A stretch of 64,000 nt of DNA. Source: Clostridiales bacterium (GTDB lineage Bacteria > Bacillota > Clostridia > Lachnospirales > Lachnospiraceae). The notes beneath the pieces are model-generated. The model saw only the letters and a program-made list of their open reading frames with translations. It was not told the DNA's origin and searched no databases. The stretch covers positions 1 through 64,000 of the forward strand of contig JAATFT010000025.1 in assembly GCA_015655075.1 (NCBI GenBank), given 5' to 3'. The translations under genes were made by a program, and so were the position numbers. Below, one piece after another: positions 57,377 through 64,000 of the stretch. Position 1 is the first letter of the stretch. Each line of letters starts with the position of its first letter.

Positions 57377-58717
57377 ATGATAACTGTGGATTTTAATAAG
57401 TACAGGAATTTAGTAAATAAAACATATGAAAAATCTCTGGGAAAAGTTTCCAAAGTAGTTGGCTTAACCATCGAATCCATTGGCCCTAAGGCAAATCTGA
57501 ATGATTTATGCCGTATTGTATCCAAGGATAAGAAACAAACCATAATGGCCGAAGTGGTAGGGTTCCGTGAAAACCGGATTTTATTGATGCCATATGGCAA
57601 TGTGGAAGGGGTAGGGATTGGAAGTACGGTAGAATCCACAAAGAAACCATTAATGGTTTTTGTAGGCGACAGTCTTCTGGGCAAAACCTTGGACGGTTTG
57701 GGACGCCCCATGGATGATTATCCTATAGATAATTATCTTATAGATAATACCGGTTTAGAACTTAACCTAGGTTATTCCGTGGAAGCGGATCCTCCGGACC
57801 CCATGAAGCGCAAGCTGATTGACGAAGTACTTCCTTTAGGTGTGAAAGCGGTGGATGCCATGATTACCGTTGGAAAGGGCCAGCGTATAGGCATTTTTTC
57901 CGGCAGCGGCGTGGGGAAAAGCACACTGCTTGGTATGTTTGCCAGAAATACAAAAGCGGATATTAACGTAATTGCATTAATTGGTGAACGGGGCAGGGAA
58001 GTCCGGGAATTTATAGAAAGGGATTTGGGGAAAGAGGGTTTAAAGCGTTCCGTGGTGGTGGTTGCCACGTCGGATAAACCGGCACTGATTCGTAAAAAAG
58101 CGGCAAAAACAGCGACGGCAATTGCAGAATATTTCAGGGACCAGGGTAAAGATGTGCTGTTAATGATGGATTCCCTTACCCGTTTTTCCATGGCGCAAAG
58201 GGAAATTGGTCTTGCATCAGGGGAACCGCCTGTTTCAAGGGGTTATCCTCCCAGCGTTTACTCTGAAATGCCCAAGCTTTTGGAGCGGGCCGGTAATTCG
58301 GAGCGCGGCTCTATCACTGGTTTATATACGGTATTGGTAGACGGCGATGATTTTAATGAACCCATTACGGATACGGCAAGAGGTATATTGGACGGGCATA
58401 TTATGCTGACCAGAAAGTTTGCCAATAAGAATCATTATCCGGCTATTGACGTATTGCAAAGTATTTCCCGTGTTATGTCTTCCATTGTTACGGAGGAACA
58501 CAAAGCAGCAGCGGGCAGGTTAAAAATGGTTCTGGCAACTTATAGTGAAGCGGAAGATCTGATTAATATCGGGGCCTATAAAAGCGGTTCCAATAAAAAT
58601 ATTGACTATGCCATATCCAAAATTGATGCGGTAAATGAGTTCCTGCGGCAGAATATTAATGAAAAATTGAAATTTGATGAAATCATAGATTCATTAGAAG
58701 GGATTTTTAAGGATTAG
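57377..58717 (+). CDS. fliI: Flagellum-specific ATPase FliI
   Basis: 446 residues, related to the F1-ATPase beta subunit. Walker A GIFSGSGVGKSTLLGMFARN, GERGREVREFIERDL, Walker B region LLMMDSLTRFSMAQREIGLA and PPSVYSEMPKLLERAG. Drives export of rod, hook and filament proteins. The start at ATG 57377 (MITVDFNKYRN) fits family length and has GGGAG 8 nt upstream; the open frame reaches back to a TTG at 57323, close to the fliH stop. Confidence 0.95.
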   Translation: MITVDFNKYRNLVNKTYEKSLGKVSKVVGLTIESIGPKANLNDLCRIVSKDKKQTIMAEVVGFRENRILLMPYGNVEGVGIGSTVESTKKPLMVFVGDSLLGKTLDGLGRPMDDYPIDNYLIDNTGLELNLGYSVEADPPDPMKRKLIDEVLPLGVKAVDAMITVGKGQRIGIFSGSGVGKSTLLGMFARNTKADINVIALIGERGREVREFIERDLGKEGLKRSVVVVATSDKPALIRKKAAKTATAIAEYFRDQGKDVLLMMDSLTRFSMAQREIGLASGEPPVSRGYPPSVYSEMPKLLERAGNSERGSITGLYTVLVDGDDFNEPITDTARGILDGHIMLTRKFANKNHYPAIDVLQSISRVMSSIVTEEHKAAAGRLKMVLATYSEAEDLINIGAYKSGSNKNIDYAISKIDAVNEFLRQNINEKLKFDEIIDSLEGIFKD

Positions 58718-58725
58718 GTGAAGAA

Positions 58726-59175
58726 ATGACTAAATTTGTCTATAAAATGGAAAATATTTTATCCATAAAATATAAAATGGAAGATCAGGCAAAGACGGCA
58801 TACGGATTAGCACACAGGAAGCTTACCCAGGAGCAGGAGAAATTATTTGCTCTTAAAAGAAGGGAAAATCTGTATCAGGATAAAAAGAAAAATCTTATGC
58901 AGTCTAAATTAAAGCTTTTTGAAATCATAAAATGTGAAGAAGCCATTGAAATTATGAAGCAATATATCAATCAGCAGCAGGCAGCCGTTAAAAAAGCACA
59001 GAGACAGCTGGATAACGCCCGGTTACGTTTAGATACGGCAATGATGGAGCGGAAAATCCATGAAAAACTGAAAGAAAATGCGTTAAATAATTACTTCGTT
59101 GAATATGAAGCAGAACAGAGAAAAGAAACAGATGAAGTAGTCAGTTTTAAATATAATAATCCTACCGATTCCTAG
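58726..59175 (+). CDS. fliJ: Flagellar export chaperone FliJ
   Basis: 149 residues, almost entirely coiled coil (MENILSIKYKMEDQAKTAYG, then QQQAAVKKAQRQLDNARLRL). Binds FliI and FlhA in the export apparatus, resembling the stalk of the F-ATPase. Assigned by size, coiled-coil content and position 8 nt after fliI. Confidence 0.88.
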   Translation: MTKFVYKMENILSIKYKMEDQAKTAYGLAHRKLTQEQEKLFALKRRENLYQDKKKNLMQSKLKLFEIIKCEEAIEIMKQYINQQQAAVKKAQRQLDNARLRLDTAMMERKIHEKLKENALNNYFVEYEAEQRKETDEVVSFKYNNPTDS

Positions 59176-59186
59176 GAGGAAGGAAA

Positions 59187-60026
59187 ATGGCAAAAAAGAA
59201 TAAGGAACTTGATAATAATGAAAACGAAAAAGAAAAAAATACAGGCAATAAAATAATAGCAGTTTTAATCGTGTTGTTTATCGTTTTCATTTGGTTGGCC
59301 GTTTTTGCGGTTTTAATAAAATTGGATGTCGGTGGGTTTGGAAATTCCATTCTTAGACCGCTGTTAAAAGATGTGCCTGTTATTAATAAAATTCTTCCCG
59401 ATGTATCTGAGGAACAGATAGCATACGAAAAGGATTATCCCTATTCCAGCATTGACAAAGCTATCGCCCGAATTAAAGAATTAGAAGCCTTAAATGACAG
59501 CCTGACCGAGGATCAATCTTCCGACGCGGCTAAAGTGAAGGAATTACAGGCTGAAGTGGACAGGCTGCAGGTATTTGAAGATAATCAGAAAGCTTTTGAG
59601 GAAAGGGTAAAGGAGTTTGATGAGAAGGTAGTATTTGCGGATCAGGCACCGGACATTGAGGAATATAAGAAATATTATGAAAGCATTGACCCGACTAACG
59701 CAGAAGAAATTTACAGGCAGGTTATTGAACAGCAGCAATATGATGAATCCATTGAGGAAAAGGCGGAAATCTATAGAAAGATGAAACCGGCTGAAGCGGC
59801 GGCGATTCTTGAGACTATGACTGCGGATATTGATCTGGTGTCAGAGATGCTCTTAGCTATGAGATCTTCGGAAAGTTCCCTGATTTTAGCCCAAATGGAT
59901 CCAACCGCGGCAGCAAAAATTACCAAAAAGATGTTTGACATGGATGCGGAAAAAAAAGCTGAAAGCAGTTATAATGCCGGATCCGGCAATACAGGTGAAA
60001 CTGCTGGCAGCACGGGCGGAGATTAG
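59187..60026 (+). CDS. MotE/YlxF-like protein with MgtE N-terminal-type domain
   Basis: 279 residues. Charged N-terminus, one membrane segment (about 28-50), a coiled coil (about 100-155) and a C-terminal helical domain (MKPAEAAAILETMTADIDLV, then LILAQMDPTAAAKITKKMFD), the repeat pattern of MgtE_N and MotE. In Bacillus ylxF stands at the same place between fliJ and fliK; MotE in other bacteria chaperones stator proteins. Gly/Thr-rich tail at the end. AGGAGGAAGG before the ATG. Confidence 0.8.
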   Translation: MAKKNKELDNNENEKEKNTGNKIIAVLIVLFIVFIWLAVFAVLIKLDVGGFGNSILRPLLKDVPVINKILPDVSEEQIAYEKDYPYSSIDKAIARIKELEALNDSLTEDQSSDAAKVKELQAEVDRLQVFEDNQKAFEERVKEFDEKVVFADQAPDIEEYKKYYESIDPTNAEEIYRQVIEQQQYDESIEEKAEIYRKMKPAEAAAILETMTADIDLVSEMLLAMRSSESSLILAQMDPTAAAKITKKMFDMDAEKKAESSYNAGSGNTGETAGSTGGD

Positions 60027-60043
60027 TTATCAGGAACTTATGC

Positions 60044-60067
60044 CGGTATTTTTTCACTAAAATACCG
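60044..60067 (+). other. Hairpin between the MotE-like gene and fliK
   Basis: CGGTATTTT (60044-60052) pairs with AAAATACCG (60059-60067) around a 6-nt loop. It is not followed by a T run, so it is more likely a processing or stability element of the polycistronic message than a terminator. Confidence 0.45.
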
Positions 60068-60109
60068 CTTAAGTATAAATACTATGAAAGAAGAAAGGAG
60101 GTGATGCGT

Positions 60110-61543
60110 ATGACGACCCAAAGTGTAAAAACCCAGATTATTAATTTATTCGGCGATTCCAAAACAGAAAAATCGTCCGCCGTAAAACAAAAAGGTATGG
60201 ATACTGATTTTAGCAGCGTCATGAACAGCAATTTAAAAACTAAAAGTACTTCAGAAAAAGAAAGCAGCACCGTTAAAGAGGATAGTGCCGTTAAGGAAAC
60301 CAGTACGGTTGAGGAAAAAGACAGCAAGAGGGAGCAGAAAGTTACCGATAATATCAAAGATACCGGTGGAAAAGGCGGGAAGGATATGAAAACCGGCAAT
60401 GGGGATGAGAGCGTCCAATCTAACGATGTTTTAAAGTCCGACTATCAGCAGGACAGCAAAGGAAAGGACGTTCCTCCGGATTTGAATAACATCTACGTAA
60501 ATATCCAAAACCTGCTTGCAATGCTTCAAAATACGGTTCAATCCAGCCTTGGAATTACAGAGGAAGAATTGGAAAGTGCTATGGAAACTCTTGGATTTAC
60601 GGCAACGGATCTGCTTAATCCCGATAACCTAAAGCAGTTAGTTTTACAAATTAACGGGACGGAGGATATCTCGGAAGTTTTAACCGATGAAAATCTGGCG
60701 GATACCATGAAACAGTTAGTCCAGAGAGTAGAAGATTTGAAATCCGGACAAAACATTCCGCTATCCCAGGAAGAAGTAACAGAAATCATGAACAGGCTCC
60801 AGGAGACTGATTTAACAAATACCCAGGCCGCTTCGTTAAAAACCGTACCGGAAAATGCGGATCAGGATTTAAGCGGTGTAAAAAGTACATCTGCGGATGG
60901 GCAAAGCCCTATAGCTTTGGAGATACATAAAGTTCAGGATGCCGAAACAAAGGGAAACGATTCCTTCACCAGCAGTTCAGACAGCAGGAAGACGGACGTA
61001 AAAACATCTTCACCTGTGGAAATGTTTATTCAGAATCTTGCAGTTAAGGGTAATGAGGCAGATTTAAATTTTACCGAGCAGATTGCCAATGTAAGACAAG
61101 TGCAGGATATAGCCAATCAGATCATAGAACGGATTAAGATAATGATTAAACCGGAACAGACTTCCATGGAACTGCAGTTAAATCCGGAAAGTTTAGGAAA
61201 AATCAATCTGTCCGTTGTTGCGAAAGACGGTATTATGACAGCGCATTTTACGGCACAGAATGAATTGACGAAAGAAGCAATCGAAAGCCAGATGCAGGTA
61301 TTAAAAGATAATCTGAACAATCAGGGACTAAAGGTTGAGACCATTGAGGTAACTGTTTCAAACTTTTCCTTTGATCAAAGCAGTATGGCATCCGGCGGCA
61401 ATGAAAACGGACAGCAGAATCGTTCTGCGAACCGTAATTTGAATGTACCTGAGGCGGATATATATTCAGATTTAGGCGGGAATGAAATTCAGGATATAGA
61501 CCTTCCAGGGCAAAGCGGCAGCAGTATAGATTATACTGCTTAA
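60110..61543 (+). CDS. fliK: Flagellar hook-length control protein FliK
   Basis: 477 residues. A long, poorly conserved Ser/Lys/Glu-rich N-terminal ruler (about 1-330) precedes the Flg_hook domain (IKIMIKPEQTSMELQLNPES, then LGKINLSVVAKDGIMTAHFT and LKDNLNNQGLKVETIEVTVS). Measures hook length and switches export specificity through FlhB. ATG 60110 follows AGGAGG at 8 nt; ATG 60104 and GTG 60101 are also in frame. Confidence 0.9.
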   Translation: MTTQSVKTQIINLFGDSKTEKSSAVKQKGMDTDFSSVMNSNLKTKSTSEKESSTVKEDSAVKETSTVEEKDSKREQKVTDNIKDTGGKGGKDMKTGNGDESVQSNDVLKSDYQQDSKGKDVPPDLNNIYVNIQNLLAMLQNTVQSSLGITEEELESAMETLGFTATDLLNPDNLKQLVLQINGTEDISEVLTDENLADTMKQLVQRVEDLKSGQNIPLSQEEVTEIMNRLQETDLTNTQAASLKTVPENADQDLSGVKSTSADGQSPIALEIHKVQDAETKGNDSFTSSSDSRKTDVKTSSPVEMFIQNLAVKGNEADLNFTEQIANVRQVQDIANQIIERIKIMIKPEQTSMELQLNPESLGKINLSVVAKDGIMTAHFTAQNELTKEAIESQMQVLKDNLNNQGLKVETIEVTVSNFSFDQSSMASGGNENGQQNRSANRNLNVPEADIYSDLGGNEIQDIDLPGQSGSSIDYTA

Positions 61544-61574
61544 GTGATAGAAGAAAGGAGAAATGAGGTGAATT

Positions 61575-62396
61575 ATGGCGGATTTAGTTCAAAACGTTAC
61601 GGATGGAAAGGTTGACCAGAGTACTAACACCAGTACATCCGCTTCAACCGGTACAAGTTCCCTGGACAAAGATGCATTCCTGCAGTTACTGGTAACTCAG
61701 ATGAAATACCAGGACCCTTTAAATCCCAGTACGGATACTCAATTTGTAGAGCAATTGGCTACTTTTTCCCAATTGGAGCAAATGCAGAATCTGAACCAGA
61801 CATATTCAAATTCCCAGGCCTTTGGATTAGTGGGAATGTATGTGGATGTGGCCGAAACGGATTCGGCGGGTAAAACCAGTATTAAGAGCGGTTATGTGGA
61901 CTATGTTGTATTGTCCAATGGAAAAGCTCAATTATCCATTGACGGTTCCTTATATTCCACGGACCAGCTACAGCAGGTATATGACAGTACATATATTATT
62001 AAGAAGGGACTACCTTATGTTCCCAAAGAGGTCGAGGCAGCCTTTGACAAGGCCGATCCGGAGGATATTACCTTTGAAGTAAACTTAGGCTCCGGTGATA
62101 CGGTGGCATCGGATGTTGCGGTTATCATTAATGATACTGTGGTAGATTCGGATCATGTAACTCTTAGCGGAAATAAGGTGACTATCAAAAAGGAAGCGCT
62201 GGAGGATTTAGAGGACGGAACCTATAAAATAATCCTGGTATTTAATGATTCTTTATACACAACGGTATCGGATAAAATTACAATTAAAGTAACAGGGTCA
62301 TCTTCTGACGAAGATTCTGATTCCGGAGATAATACGGATGAGGATTCCGGTAACAGTGATGACGGGTCGGATAGCGGAGAGGATTCCGAGCTTTAA
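61575..62396 (+). CDS. flgD: Flagellar hook-capping protein FlgD with acidic tail
   Basis: 273 residues. Conserved N-terminus DKDAFLQLLVTQMKYQDPLN, then TQFVEQLATFSQLEQMQNL, and a central Ig/tudor-like domain. Residues from about 240 form a tail made almost only of Ser, Asp, Glu, Gly and Asn (SSSDEDSDSGDNTDEDSGNS), which is not part of the core family. FlgD caps the growing hook. GAGGTGA lies before ATG. Confidence 0.92.
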   Translation: MADLVQNVTDGKVDQSTNTSTSASTGTSSLDKDAFLQLLVTQMKYQDPLNPSTDTQFVEQLATFSQLEQMQNLNQTYSNSQAFGLVGMYVDVAETDSAGKTSIKSGYVDYVVLSNGKAQLSIDGSLYSTDQLQQVYDSTYIIKKGLPYVPKEVEAAFDKADPEDITFEVNLGSGDTVASDVAVIINDTVVDSDHVTLSGNKVTIKKEALEDLEDGTYKIILVFNDSLYTTVSDKITIKVTGSSSDEDSDSGDNTDEDSGNSDDGSDSGEDSEL

Positions 62397-62417
62397 CAAT
62401 ACAGAAAAGAGGTTCGT

Positions 62418-62816
62418 ATGAATTCAGTTTCACAAACTAATTTCTCTTCCATTGAGAGCATGACGGGCCAGCTCTTAAAAAATAAGAATACCGGTGTAAA
62501 CAGGATTCCGGAAAACGGTAAGGTTTCTTTTCGTGACATATTAGAAAAACAGCAGGCTGTTGGAACAGAAACGTTAAAATTTTCAAAGCACGCCAATGAC
62601 AGGCTTGCCAGCCGGAATATTGATTTATCTGACGAGCAGCTGGAAAGACTGGAAACCGGAGCCAAAAAAGCACAGGCGAAGGGGATCAACGAATCACTGG
62701 TAATGGTGGACAATATAGCTTTTATAGTTAATATTAAAAACAATACGGTTATAACTGCTGTGAACGACAGTGAGGATAAAATATTTACCAATATCGACGG
62801 TGCTGTAATTATGTAA
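62418..62816 (+). CDS. Flagellar operon protein (TIGR02530 type)
   Basis: 132 residues. The second half (ETLKFSKHANDRLASRNIDL, then LETGAKKAQAKGINESLVMV and FIVNIKNNTVITAVN) matches the small family of flagellar operon proteins found between flgD and flgE in Firmicutes. Function not established; a role in hook assembly is suggested only by position. AAGAGG stands before the ATG, 22 nt after flgD. Confidence 0.82.
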   Translation: MNSVSQTNFSSIESMTGQLLKNKNTGVNRIPENGKVSFRDILEKQQAVGTETLKFSKHANDRLASRNIDLSDEQLERLETGAKKAQAKGINESLVMVDNIAFIVNIKNNTVITAVNDSEDKIFTNIDGAVIM

Positions 62817-62905
62817 ATAATTATGCTGGACCTGCGGGAAGCATAGTATCCCTGACTGACAGAAAGGGTACGAAAGCACATAAATAATTAGGAGGTCATT
62901 TCATT

Positions 62906-64000
62906 ATGATGAGATCATTATATTCTGGTGTATCCGGTTTAAGGGTTCACCAGACCAAGATGGATGTTATAGGTAATAATATAGCTAATGTGAATACGGT
63001 TGGTTTTAAAGCCAGCTCCGTAAATTTTTCCGACGTCTATTATCAGACAATACAAAGCGCAACGGGGCCTAACGCGGCTACCGGTGCCGGCGGGCAGAAT
63101 GCCAAACAGATAGGACTTGGCGCCAGTGTGGCTTCCATTGTTGCCTCCATTACCCAACCAGGGGGAGCACAAAGAACGGATAATCCTTTTGATATTATGA
63201 TTACAGGGGATGCCTTCTTTATCGTTAACAGCGGCGGCACCAATTATTTTACGAAGGACGGGGCGTTTGGCGTTGACGGAAACGGTACTCTTACTACTGC
63301 AAGCGGTGCGACGGTAATGGGGTGGCAGGTGGACCCCAAGGATGATACCGCGGTAGTGAAAGCAACGGTTTCACCGTTAAATATTATGGCTCCGCAAAAT
63401 CTGTATTCAGAACCCAAGGCCACTACCAATACTTATATATCAGGCAATATAGATTATAAAGATACGCAGCTTGCCGATGGCGCCACGGGCAAGATGGTAA
63501 GCGTATCCTTCTTTGATAATCTGGGACAGGAGTATAGGGCTAATTTAAAAGTAAACCAGACGGCTGACTCAACTAACGAATATAATGTTACGGTAGCTGA
63601 TATTTTAGATGCTAATGGTAATTCCATTTTTGTTAAAAAAACGGTTGCTGATGACGGCACGGTTACCTACGGGACGTCAACCATTACCAGTTTTACCTTT
63701 GGAAATCCTGCCTCTACCTATAATGCTGCGGTCGATACAACTACCGGTGAAGTTACTCTTACCGGCGGCACTGCTTCCATCCTGCGCTTCAGTGGCAGTA
63801 CCGGTGAATTCCAGGGGGTGGGTTCTACGGATACGGCGACCACAAAGGGACTGGATTTAAAGATAACGGCTCCGAGCGCTGAAGATGATCCATTTTCAAC
63901 AGTCAATATTGATTTTTCTTCCGTTACTATGTTTGGAGACGACACAGATTTGGAAGCCAACAAGGGCAGTATAACCGACGACGGCAGCATAAGCGATACG
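62906..64000 (+). CDS. flgE: Flagellar hook protein FlgE, 3' truncated by the window
   Basis: 365 codons are visible and the frame is still open at 64000. The N-terminus MMRSLYSGVSGLRVHQTKMD then VIGNNIANVNTVGFKASSVN is the flagellar rod/hook motif; PFDIMITGDAFFIVNSGGTN and VSVSFFDNLGQEYRANLKVN are FlgE-type D1/D2 features. AGGAGGT lies 9 nt upstream (ATG 62909 is equally possible). Thr/Asp/Gly-rich surface domains follow. Major subunit of the hook that joins rod and filament. Confidence 0.92.
   Translation, partial: MMRSLYSGVSGLRVHQTKMDVIGNNIANVNTVGFKASSVNFSDVYYQTIQSATGPNAATGAGGQNAKQIGLGASVASIVASITQPGGAQRTDNPFDIMITGDAFFIVNSGGTNYFTKDGAFGVDGNGTLTTASGATVMGWQVDPKDDTAVVKATVSPLNIMAPQNLYSEPKATTNTYISGNIDYKDTQLADGATGKMVSVSFFDNLGQEYRANLKVNQTADSTNEYNVTVADILDANGNSIFVKKTVADDGTVTYGTSTITSFTFGNPASTYNAAVDTTTGEVTLTGGTASILRFSGSTGEFQGVGSTDTATTKGLDLKITAPSAEDDPFSTVNIDFSSVTMFGDDTDLEANKGSITDDGSISDT

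Overview
The window looks like the chromosome of an AT-rich, endospore-forming, flagellated Firmicute, most likely a Lachnospiraceae/Clostridium cluster XIVa organism related to Lachnoclostridium or Anaerocolumna. The reasons are gene order (yicC-remA-rpoZ, priA-def-fmt-rsmB-rlmN-stp-prkC-rsgA-rpe-thiN, mraZ-rsmH-ftsL-pbp-pbp-mraY-murD-ftsW, ftsZ-spoIIGA-sigE-sigG, dprA-topA-codY-flgB), frequent TTG/GTG starts with strong AGGAGG sites, and meso-DAP type MurE. No rRNA or tRNA gene was seen. The family assignment is inference from synteny and style, not from a search.

Layout. 1-315 is the end of an Ig-like (Big_2) surface protein, followed by a possible decayed remnant and a terminator. 639-2235 carries yicC, remA and rpoZ behind a near-consensus promoter. 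2236-13320 is an 11-kb block lying where gmk-coaBC-priA would usually follow: two signal peptidases I, an ArsR-type regulator with a large sensor-like domain, a BusR-type (GntR + RCK_C) repressor with its glycine-betaine ABC transporter, a zinc-ribbon protein, murE and murF, and at its right edge one solitary type I-C-like CRISPR repeat. 13322-25944 is the conserved priA-to-thiN cluster. 25958-28025 holds ychF and lgt. 28185-40050 is the division and cell-wall cluster under a promoter with four MraZ boxes; murA sits where murG is usually found, and there is no ftsA. 40576-44881 holds ftsZ, spoIIGA, sigE and sigG. 45074-52094 holds ymxH (minus strand), nrdR, comM, dprA, topA (frameshifted in this sequence) and codY. 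52661-64000 is the rod/hook/export flagellar operon flgB-flgC-fliE-fliF-fliG-fliH-fliI-fliJ-motE-like-fliK-flgD-small protein-flgE (cut by the window end).

What stands out. (1) Two dispersed intergenic repeat families made of several perfect hairpins whose arms change in a compensatory way between copies (family 1: 4735-4920, 17330-17505, 51131-51240; family 2: 40056-40180 inverted, 41904-42073, 52283-52440). Family 2 flanks ftsZ in inverted orientation. (2) A separate 167-bp palindromic element at 48761-48927 between dprA and topA. (3) In front of the betaine transporter, a perfect TTGACA-N17-TATAAT promoter overlapped by two abutting 34-bp bipartite operators, each with half-sites exactly 22 bp apart, the spacing reported for BusR. 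(4) The orphan CRISPR repeat. (5) The topA frameshift at about 50307-50313. (6) A six-fold array of Shine-Dalgarno-like units before divIB. (7) Four MraZ boxes at an exact 10-bp period.

How the genes work together. Envelope growth and division (murE, murF, mraY, murD, murA, FtsI/SpoVD-type PBPs, FtsW, FtsL, DivIB, FtsZ) are co-located with a PASTA kinase/phosphatase pair that would sense muropeptides, with sporulation control (SpoIIGA activating pro-sigma-E, then sigma-G), with nutrient control (CodY), osmotic control (BusR and transporter) and motility. Everything about function is from family knowledge; no expression or structure data were available.
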